A stretch of 64,000 nt of DNA, taken from Gemmatimonadota bacterium. GTDB lineage: Bacteria > Gemmatimonadota > Gemmatimonadetes > Gemmatimonadales > Gemmatimonadaceae. The number at the start of each line of letters is the position of its first letter. Position 1 is the first letter of the stretch. The stretch spans positions 62,001 through 126,000 of the forward strand of contig PLCA01000009.1 in NCBI GenBank assembly GCA_003134685.1, written 5' to 3'. Both the position numbers and the translations under genes were made by a program. A model generated the notes under the pieces. That model was not told the origin of the DNA and made no database searches. It saw only the letters and a program-made list of their open reading frames with translations. Below, piece after piece: positions 57,527-64,000 of this stretch.

Positions 57527-59233
57527 TTGGCCGGCCTCGAGCTCATTCTGCTTCTCCTTGCCGTCTCGGCGGGACTTCGCCTCGTCGCTGAGCGGCTGGC
57601 TGTTCCGTATGCCGCCGTGCTCGTCGTCGGCGGGCTCCTCCTCGCGCTCGTTCCGGGACTGCCGCGGGTCACGCTGGCACCTGACGTTCTGTTCCTCATC
57701 TTCATCCCGCCGCTCCTGTACTCGGGGGCGATCGCTTACCCTCTTCGCGACTTTCGGCGCGAGTTCGGGCCGATTCTTCGCCTGTCGGTGGTCATGGTTC
57801 TCGTCTCGACGGCCGCCGTTGCTGCCGTCGCGCACGCGCTGCACCCTTCGTTCACCTGGGCCGCGGCGATCACGCTCGGCGCGATCATCTCTCCTCCAGA
57901 TCCGGTCGCCATCCTTTCCATCATGCGCTCGCTGCGCATGCCGCGGGAAATCGTAAGCATTCTCGAGGGGGAAGGCCTCCTCAACGATGCAACGGCGTTC
58001 GTGACCTACCGGCTGGCGGTCGCGGCCGCTGTCACCGGCGCGTTCTCGCCGTCCCAGGCGGCGCTGCGGTTTCTCCTCGGCGGCGGCGGCGGAATCGCAA
58101 TTGGAGTTCTGATCGGAGTCATCGTCGCGCGAGTGCATCGCGTCACGCGAAGGGTGCCGGTGGTTGCGAACACGGTGTCGCTACTGACGCCGTTCGCATC
58201 CTACCTGTTGGCTGACCTCCTCGGCACATCGGGAGTCCTGGCGGTAGTCGCCACGGGCTTGTATGCGGCGCGCACGGTCCCAAAAGTCATAGGCGCCGAA
58301 ACGCGAGTGCAGATCACCGGGACGTGGACTGTCGTCACGTTCATCCTCGAGAGCCTCGTGTTCATCCTCGTAGGCCTCGAGCTCCCCAACATCACCCGCG
58401 TGCTGGACCGGCTCCCGCTGTCCACCCTACTTGGTGAAGCGGCGGTCGTGAGTTTGTGCGTGGTGCTCGTTCGAATCGCGTGGGTGATGCCGAGCACGTA
58501 CGTCTTCCGGATATTCTTTCGCTGGCTTCGTGGCAGCTACGAGCCGCTGCCTGCCTGGCGCTCCGTGTTTTTTATCGCGTGGGCCGGTCTGCGCGGCGGG
58601 GACTCTCTCGTGCTCGCGCTGTCGCTGCCGCTGTTGACGGCATCAGGCGCGCGATTCCCGGCGCGCGAACAAATCATCTTCATCACCTTTTGCGTCATCT
58701 TCATCACGCTCGTTCTCCAGGGGACGACGCTCGCGTCAGTTGCGCGGTTGCTCGGCATTGGCGCCGACGAGGAGGAGGTGGCTGAGGATGCGCACGCGCG
58801 ACTTGCCGCTGCGGAGGCGGGACTCCGAGTACTTGATGAACCGGGAATTGCGAACCCGCGGTATCCCGAGATTGTTCGCTACCTCCGTCAGCGACATCGC
58901 CAGCGTGCGCGACGGTGGGCGGCACGCGAGGCTGAGCCCCACGAGGGCGAATCCGGGGATGTCGCGCACGAGCATTTCACTGTCGCCCCGTCGCATGAGG
59001 CGGCCGCGATCGACGAGCTTCGCGCTGAGGAGTACCGTCGTGTTCGCTCGGCGATGCTCGGCGCCGAACAGCGGGCGATCGCCGAGCTGCGGGACAATGG
59101 CGTGATCGCGGATGATGTCATGCGCCGCATTCAGCGGGACCTCGATCTGGAGACCATGCTGCTGGAAACGAGCGAGCCGGTTATTGAATCTGTGAGTGAA
59201 GTCCCATCGGCGATCGACGCGGCATCACGATAG
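57527..59233 (+). CDS. Na+/H+ antiporter of the CPA1/NhaP type
   Basis: 568 residues from a TTG start. About twelve membrane helices; the ion-binding region is LGAIISPPDPVAIL (the usual SPTDAVA variant with the Asp kept) and LEGEGLLNDATAFVTY (Asn-Asp of the second half-helix), followed by TFILESLVFILVGLELP and WAGLRGGDSLVLALSLPLL with the conserved arginine. A cytoplasmic tail of about 160 residues, rich in Arg and Glu, may regulate pH response. It exchanges cytoplasmic Na+ for H+. It follows the kinase by 45 bp on the same strand. Confidence 0.93.
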   Translation: MAGLELILLLLAVSAGLRLVAERLAVPYAAVLVVGGLLLALVPGLPRVTLAPDVLFLIFIPPLLYSGAIAYPLRDFRREFGPILRLSVVMVLVSTAAVAAVAHALHPSFTWAAAITLGAIISPPDPVAILSIMRSLRMPREIVSILEGEGLLNDATAFVTYRLAVAAAVTGAFSPSQAALRFLLGGGGGIAIGVLIGVIVARVHRVTRRVPVVANTVSLLTPFASYLLADLLGTSGVLAVVATGLYAARTVPKVIGAETRVQITGTWTVVTFILESLVFILVGLELPNITRVLDRLPLSTLLGEAAVVSLCVVLVRIAWVMPSTYVFRIFFRWLRGSYEPLPAWRSVFFIAWAGLRGGDSLVLALSLPLLTASGARFPAREQIIFITFCVIFITLVLQGTTLASVARLLGIGADEEEVAEDAHARLAAAEAGLRVLDEPGIANPRYPEIVRYLRQRHRQRARRWAAREAEPHEGESGDVAHEHFTVAPSHEAAAIDELRAEEYRRVRSAMLGAEQRAIAELRDNGVIADDVMRRIQRDLDLETMLLETSEPVIESVSEVPSAIDAASR

Positions 59234-59286
59234 TCACGCAGGCACGGTTCGCCCTCAGCAGACTGCACCCCGATGACGCCTCGACT

Positions 59287-61962
59287 TTACCGATTGAGCC
59301 AGTAAGAGACTTTCACGAGGAACGTATTGGCCGGGTGCAAGCGGAACAGATCGCGAACATCGCCGTGGAAATCCTGGGTTCCTTCGAGCGGGTTGTATCC
59401 CTGCCTCCCTTCGTTCCACACGACGAAGAGCGTGGAGCCGGGATTGTACTCCCAGCGTAAGACCATGTTCGATTGAAACGCCTTGAAGTTGAATCCGCCG
59501 GGGTCGCTTGCGACGGCTGGATTGATGTATGGCGCGTAGCGGTCGTCGTATGCGTCCGCCCGGGGAGTTGCGGAGAGCTGGCGCACATTGCTATATGTGC
59601 CCTTCGACACGAAAGGCTGCAGGTATCCCTGAAGCGAGAGATCCGGCGTGAACGTGTAGTTGAGGCGCGCCGTTACCGATGTCGTGTGTTGGTCGAGGTG
59701 GGCGAAAGTGTAATGCGTCCCACCAGCGTCGGTGAAGTTGCCGTAAAACTGGTTGTCGGCGATGTTGTGCGACCAGTTGAAGATGAGTGCCGAGCTGAAT
59801 CGCCCAAGGAACTTGTAGTCGAGCTCTGGGTTGAGATTCAATGACGAGTTCCGGCCCGCATCTCCTCTGAAATAGTTCACACCCATAAACGGAACGACCG
59901 CTCGGCGATCATTGCCATTGATGAAGAGCCACGGAGCGACGTAGGGATCCTGCCGGATTGCCGGTCCGCCCCGCGCTGAACGATCGTCGTAAGTGGTGCC
60001 GAGCTGTCCTACTGTTCCGCCCGTATGGAACGACCAGTTGTTCTTTAATGTGATGTGGATGTTTGAATTGTACGCTGCCTCGAGCGGCAGGCCGGCAGTG
60101 GTCCAATACTGCCACCAGTTGTTGTTCCACTGAAGGCGGTTGTAGTACTTTCGCTCGTGCCGGTCGAAGAATCCGACCCATGTATTCCACGACACCTGGT
60201 CCGCGCGTCGGAGAAAGCCCAGGTCATTGATCTCGAATCCTTCGGAGCGGCGCTGATAGTCGGTTTCGAACAAGAGGTGCTGTCCGCCGATCTTGCCCAC
60301 CTTGAGCTCCTCCGCGTTGCCGGTGAGCGACGTACGGTTCGAGTCGAGCGGAAGGTTGGCGTCCGGGCGCTGGTAGTTGTGCACTCCGTCAGTTTGCGTT
60401 GAGAGAATCACCGCGGGCGTTCCCTCCACGCGACTCTGATCGAGTGATCCGGAGACCTCGTAGTTGTTCTTGAAGAGGCGGTGGCGGAAGTCGAGGGCGC
60501 CTACATAAGCCGTCTTGGGGAGATACGCGGACGACCATGAATCCAGGCTCCGGTTCACAGCGGTGAACATTCCCCCGATGGCGCTGTTGCCGCCGCGGAA
60601 ATCCTGCGTAGCGCGCACCACGGTGAAGTTTGTCCGTGGCTCGAAGGTCGTGTCACCGGGACTCGTTGCGCGCTCAGTCATGGCGTCGAGCACGCCGATC
60701 GTCGTCCCGTGTGGGAACCGACCCAGCAACTTCGCGGCGCCGAGGATCGTCGTCGGTTGCAGTGGAACGGTATCGCCATAGATGCCGGCCAGCTCGGGTG
60801 TCCGACCGATGCGTCTACTATAGTAGAGCGTTTCGCCGTTGCAGTTGACGGCGCTGCAGTTCACGTCGAAGCGGAACAACCCACGTCCTGCGACGAAGAA
60901 TGGGCGCCGTTCGTCGAAGAACGACTCGTATGAAGAGAGGTTGAGGACCGAGGGGTCGGACTCCACCTGCCCGAAATCAGGGTTAATCGTGGCGTCGAGT
61001 GTGAGGTTCGAGGCCACGCGGTATTTCACGTCGCCGCCGACCGCCACGTTCGCTTTTTGTCCGTAGGCGTTGTTTGTGATCTGCGACGCGCTCTTGCTGA
61101 CGACGTAGGGCATCGCCTCGAGTCGGCGCGGCGACTCAAGGTCGTCCATGCCGTCGAGGATGCCGAGCTGCGAAATCAGGTCCGGCTTCGACTGGGTGAA
61201 CACGGGCCAACTCACCCGCTCACTGTACCGATAGATGTCGCGATCGATCGTGAACCCGAAGATGTGCGATCGGTCCCTGCTGTAGCGCATCTGCGAGAGT
61301 GGAATCCGAAACTCGGCCGTCCAGCCGAGCGAATCGATTCGGGTCGCGGCGTCCCATACGCCGTCCCAGGCGCCGTCCTCGTTCCCGCCGTCATAGACGG
61401 CCTGGTCGATCTTCACGCCAGCCGCGTTGACGCCAAACTCGTAACCGGTTCGCCGGTCGTGATATGAGTCGATGAAGATCCAGATCATGTCGGATGGTGT
61501 GAAGCTGTCGCGCCGCTCGAGAAGCCGGATGATGCTGTCGGGATGTGGATCGAACGCGCGCACGAACACGTAAAGATTCGCGGCGTCGTATGCCACCTTC
61601 GCCTCGGTCTTGAAACGGGGCTGCTTTCCCTCGGTGGGCTGCCATTGCTTGAACGCCGTTATGGGCGGGGCAGTGCGCCAGACCGCATCGTCGTCCTTGC
61701 CATCGATCACCGGCGCGACTTCCGCCCGGGTGGCGGTCACGCCGCTATCGTTCGGGGCGCCGATTCGAGAGGAAATGGGGGGCTTGGACTGCCGCGTATC
61801 GGCGCGGACAGGTATCTGAGCTGGAAGCTGTAGACTTACCGCGAGTCCCAGCAGGGCGGCGACGCCAATCATAAGTGCTGTCGAGTCAGGGTGAAGGCCG
61901 GGGAACGACTGCTTTAAGGCGTTAGATACCGTACAGGCGAAAATGGTTGGAAGTTTCACCAT
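59287..61962 (-). CDS. DUF5916 outer-membrane protein with N-terminal carbohydrate-binding (CBM9-like) domain
   Basis: 891 residues. A hydrophobic segment (about residues 30-48) precedes a CBM9-like domain (VAPVIDGKDDDAVWRTAPPI, AKVAYDAANLYVFVRAFDPH, DMIWIFIDSYHDRRTGYEFG, WTAEFRIPLSQMRYSR). The rest is a large barrel region (FFDERRPFFVAGRGLFRFDV, LNPELDYKFLGRFSSALIFN, MVLRWEYNPGSTLFVVWNEG), ending in LVKVSYWLNR. Such proteins are common in Bacteroidota and Gemmatimonadota and are probably involved in surface glycan binding. The ATG at 61960-61962 has a weak Shine-Dalgarno; an ATG at 61872 is an alternative start. Confidence 0.9.
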   Translation of the reverse strand: MVKLPTIFACTVSNALKQSFPGLHPDSTALMIGVAALLGLAVSLQLPAQIPVRADTRQSKPPISSRIGAPNDSGVTATRAEVAPVIDGKDDDAVWRTAPPITAFKQWQPTEGKQPRFKTEAKVAYDAANLYVFVRAFDPHPDSIIRLLERRDSFTPSDMIWIFIDSYHDRRTGYEFGVNAAGVKIDQAVYDGGNEDGAWDGVWDAATRIDSLGWTAEFRIPLSQMRYSRDRSHIFGFTIDRDIYRYSERVSWPVFTQSKPDLISQLGILDGMDDLESPRRLEAMPYVVSKSASQITNNAYGQKANVAVGGDVKYRVASNLTLDATINPDFGQVESDPSVLNLSSYESFFDERRPFFVAGRGLFRFDVNCSAVNCNGETLYYSRRIGRTPELAGIYGDTVPLQPTTILGAAKLLGRFPHGTTIGVLDAMTERATSPGDTTFEPRTNFTVVRATQDFRGGNSAIGGMFTAVNRSLDSWSSAYLPKTAYVGALDFRHRLFKNNYEVSGSLDQSRVEGTPAVILSTQTDGVHNYQRPDANLPLDSNRTSLTGNAEELKVGKIGGQHLLFETDYQRRSEGFEINDLGFLRRADQVSWNTWVGFFDRHERKYYNRLQWNNNWWQYWTTAGLPLEAAYNSNIHITLKNNWSFHTGGTVGQLGTTYDDRSARGGPAIRQDPYVAPWLFINGNDRRAVVPFMGVNYFRGDAGRNSSLNLNPELDYKFLGRFSSALIFNWSHNIADNQFYGNFTDAGGTHYTFAHLDQHTTSVTARLNYTFTPDLSLQGYLQPFVSKGTYSNVRQLSATPRADAYDDRYAPYINPAVASDPGGFNFKAFQSNMVLRWEYNPGSTLFVVWNEGRQGYNPLEGTQDFHGDVRDLFRLHPANTFLVKVSYWLNR

Positions 61963-61992
61963 CCCTGGCGGCCGACAGCTTTAGGCGACCGG

Positions 61993-62592
61993 TTAACGCG
62001 GGCTGAGGAGGCCCTCGGCGCGTGCGAGGGCGGCCTTCACCACGCGAGAGGTCACGAGCGTTGAGAAGGCGATGGGCTCTGGCGGCTCGATTACATGCTC
62101 TGCCAGTGGCCGTTCGAGCCAGACTACATCATGCCACTTGCCGAACTTGTACCCGATGCGGTGATAGACGCCAACCTGCTTAAATCCCATCGACTGATGC
62201 AGCTGAACGCTGGCGGGGTTTGGTAGCGTGGCACCCGCGTAAGCGTTCCGATACCCTTGAATGACAAGTATCTCGAACAGTGCGGTGTAAAGCGCTCTGG
62301 CAATTCCCCGACGGTGCGCGTCGTATCTGATGTACGCCGAGACGTCGACGGACCACCTGTAGGCCGCGCGCTCCATATGGGTGGTCGCGTAGACATATCC
62401 GAGCACCGAGCCTGATGATTCGCAAACGAGCCACGGGTACTGGGGCAGAACGGCGAGGATACGCCGCCTCATTTCTTCGGCGTTGGGCGGCGTCAGCTCA
62501 AACGATGTGGAGCCATCGGTCACTGCCGGAGCATAGATGCCAGCTATGGATTCGGCGTCCCGTTCTCCCGCGACTCGAATCAGCGCGGTCAT
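61993..62592 (-). CDS. GNAT acetyltransferase of the phosphinothricin/methionine-sulfoximine type
   Basis: 199 residues. The start IRVAGERDAESIAGIYAPAV, then TDGSTSFELTPPNAEEMRRR, is the signature N-terminus of PAT/Bar-like enzymes; the acetyl-CoA loop is RRGIARALYTALFEIL, and LPNPASVQLHQSMGFKQVGV and IGYKFGKWHDVVWLERPL complete the family pattern. These enzymes acetylate phosphinothricin-like glutamate analogues or methionine sulfoximine; the native substrate here is unknown. The C-terminus has 25 additional residues. It lies 30 bp upstream of the DUF5916 gene on the same strand. Confidence 0.9.
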   Translation of the reverse strand: MTALIRVAGERDAESIAGIYAPAVTDGSTSFELTPPNAEEMRRRILAVLPQYPWLVCESSGSVLGYVYATTHMERAAYRWSVDVSAYIRYDAHRRGIARALYTALFEILVIQGYRNAYAGATLPNPASVQLHQSMGFKQVGVYHRIGYKFGKWHDVVWLERPLAEHVIEPPEPIAFSTLVTSRVVKAALARAEGLLSPR

Positions 62593-62729
62593 CGGGGGTC
62601 GCTCGCGCCGATGATGCCCATCTTCATAGCTCCTCCTTTCTTTGCGTATAATTGCTGTGACACCGACGGATCAATTCATCCAGCATCCATGCTGCTGCTA
62701 AGCTGGACACAGATAATCGCGGAGGGTAG

Positions 62730-63155
62730 ATGAGCACGGATTCAAACACCGGGACCTCAGTCGCGCTTTCGCTCGCGCCCATGCTGTCAGTTCGGAACGG
62801 TGCGCGGGCAGTTGAGTTCTACAAGACGGCGTTCGGCGCGAACGAGGGCTATCGTGTGGAGGATCCCGGGGGCTCCGTTGTGTCTCGGCTGTCCATTGAC
62901 GGTGCGGAGTTTTGGGTGAGTGACGAGTCCCCCGAGCACGGCAACTTCAGTCCGGAGTCCCTGGGCGGTGGTTCTGTCCGGATGATCTTGACTGTGCCGG
63001 ATCCGGATGCAGTGTTCGCTCGGGCACTTGCGGCAGGGGCTCGAGAGATCTCCGCGGTCGAGGAAGCGTATGGGTGGCGTGTGGGTCGCGTGGTAGATCC
63101 ATTCGGTCATCACTGGGAGATCGGACGCCAACTTGCGGATAATTCCGTCACGTAA
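62730..63155 (+). CDS. PhnB-like VOC-superfamily protein
   Basis: 141 residues, start after GGAGGGT. It shows the family halves LAPMLSVRNGARAVEFYKTA with FGANEGYRVEDPGGSVVSRL, and VRMILTVPDPDAVFARALAA with GRVVDPFGHHWEIGRQL. The phrase RVVDPFGHHWEIG is characteristic of PhnB/glyoxalase-like proteins and supplies the C-terminal metal Glu. Substrate unknown. It is a single gene between two minus-strand genes and divergent from the GNAT gene. Confidence 0.9.
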   Translation: MSTDSNTGTSVALSLAPMLSVRNGARAVEFYKTAFGANEGYRVEDPGGSVVSRLSIDGAEFWVSDESPEHGNFSPESLGGGSVRMILTVPDPDAVFARALAAGAREISAVEEAYGWRVGRVVDPFGHHWEIGRQLADNSVT

Positions 63156-63191
63156 CAAAAGTCCCGAGCATCATTTCGCTCTCTCGCTGGA

Positions 63192-64000
63192 TCAGGTTAG
63201 CCGATAAGCCCGCTTGGCGAGATCGTACGCGAGGGCTTTAGCCATCTCGCTCGCGTCGGCCATGTCGACCACGTGACGCGCAACGAGACCGCCGAGATAA
63301 TTCGCGTCCACGCGTCGAGCGAGATCATGGCGAGCTGGGATCGAGCAGAACGCGCGCGTGTCATCCGTAAAGCCGGCCGTATTCCCGATGCCGGCAGTCT
63401 CGGTGGTCTGCCGGCGAAAGCGCGTCAATCCTTCGATCGAATCGTGGAACCACCACGGCGCGCCAAGAAGCATTGCTGGATAGTGACTCGCGAGCGGCGC
63501 AAGCTCGCGGCTGTACGTTGACTCGTCGAGCGTGAACACGATGAGCTGAAAGCGCGCGTCATTCCCATACGCGTTGAGCAGGGGACGCAGGTTGCGCGTG
63601 AATTCGGTCGCCACCGGGATGTCTCCGCCCCGATCCGCTCCAAAGCGCCGATGCACGAGCTCGTTATGATCCCGCAGCGAGCCCGCGTGCAGCTGCATGA
63701 CGAGCCCATCGTCCACCGACAGGCGCGCCATCTCCATGAGGAGATGGGCCTCGAAGCGCGCCTGGTCGTCCTCGGTCGCCGCGCGTTGGCCGGCCTTCGT
63801 GAACAAGCGCTCGGCCTCTGCGTCCTTGAGTCGTTCGGTGCGGGGAATTACGACGGCGTGATCCGTCGCGGACCCGCCCATCGCCTTGAAGTCGGCGCGT
63901 CGCCTCGCCAACGCCCTCACCAGCTCGGCGCAACTTCCGATCGTGCCGCCACCGGCGTGCTCCAGGCGCGCCACCTCCGCCGACCAACCCGGCGCCGCGA
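63192..64000 (-). CDS. uxaC: Glucuronate (uronate) isomerase, C-terminal part
   Basis: The C-terminal 268 residues are in the window; the gene continues past the right edge. Motifs of uronate isomerase are plain: FEAHLLMEMARLSVDDGLVM, QLHAGSLRDHN (metal and substrate site, with the family's MQxHxGxxRxxN), RFQLIVFTLDESTYSRELAP, GAPWWFHDSIEGLTRFRR and GNTAGFTDDTRAF (the conserved Asp). The enzyme interconverts D-glucuronate/fructuronate or galacturonate/tagaturonate in pectin and hexuronate degradation. The visible part is intact to its stop codon at 63192-63194. No partner gene for the pathway lies inside the window. Confidence 0.93.
   Translation of the reverse strand, partial: AAPGWSAEVARLEHAGGGTIGSCAELVRALARRRADFKAMGGSATDHAVVIPRTERLKDAEAERLFTKAGQRAATEDDQARFEAHLLMEMARLSVDDGLVMQLHAGSLRDHNELVHRRFGADRGGDIPVATEFTRNLRPLLNAYGNDARFQLIVFTLDESTYSRELAPLASHYPAMLLGAPWWFHDSIEGLTRFRRQTTETAGIGNTAGFTDDTRAFCSIPARHDLARRVDANYLGGLVARHVVDMADASEMAKALAYDLAKRAYRLT

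Noticed and set aside
1-64000. tRNA, rRNA, CRISPR arrays, intact insertion sequences or prophage
   Set aside because: No cloverleaf with TTCGA arm outside genes, no regularly spaced repeats, and no transposase, integrase or phage structural gene was seen.

Overview
The window looks like a stretch of chromosome from a high-GC, Gram-negative, aerobic bacterium. The combination of a SusC/SusD pair, a DUF5916 barrel protein, ASPIC/UnbV and LVIVD surface proteins, many lipobox signal peptides, frequent GTG/TTG starts and an aa3-type oxidase suggests Gemmatimonadota or a close relative. That assignment is an inference from gene content, since no rRNA or other marker gene lies here. I saw no tRNA, rRNA, CRISPR array, prophage or intact insertion sequence.

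Layout. 1-3029 (minus): a three-gene set made of an asparagine-synthase-like enzyme without the glutaminase cysteine, a radical SAM enzyme and a halogenase/reductase-type flavoprotein cut by the left edge; it resembles an uncharacterised small-molecule pathway. 3092-12916: a methyltransferase, a large FG-GAP/ASPIC lipoprotein followed by a decayed copy of its own 3' end, then a SusD-SusC nutrient-uptake pair on the other strand with a clear sigma-70 promoter, a palindromic operator-like site and an internally deleted YdjC deacetylase remnant in its leader. 12916-24846: GNAT, a CHASE3-only membrane protein, phosphoenolpyruvate carboxylase, PPK2, a 178-bp element with 36-bp inverted ends, an SnoaL-like protein, an unusual UvrD helicase with an inserted DEDDh exonuclease domain, and a PQQ-type sugar dehydrogenase. 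24880-30559: a VOC / DGPF / DGPF / ECF42-type sigma factor / DoxX group, then a hydrolase and a MATE pump. 30569-37675: ClC transporter coupled to a TPR protein, lipoproteins, LVIVD protein, DUF305 and an ABM monooxygenase. 37958-44556: DNA end-joining region, with Ku, DUF72, an RNB-family RNase carrying three S1-like repeats and dodecin in one operon, divergent from LigD. 45174-48035: methyltransferase, GT4 glycosyltransferase and a DUF1906 glycosidase-like protein.

48212-55723 is the most striking part. It is a compact respiratory operon: an outer-membrane barrel fused to a single c-type haem site (Cyc2-like architecture), a periplasmic dihaem cytochrome c, a cupredoxin-like protein, and oxidase subunits II, I, III, III-like, IV and a 43-residue membrane peptide. 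The core oxidase keeps the D-channel residues but lacks the K-channel lysine and threonine of subunit I, the K-channel glutamate of subunit II, and both protein ligands of the Mg site. Together the genes could form a route from the cell surface through the periplasm to oxygen. An orphan membrane histidine kinase and a Na+/H+ antiporter follow. The right end carries DUF5916, GNAT and VOC proteins and a truncated glucuronate isomerase.
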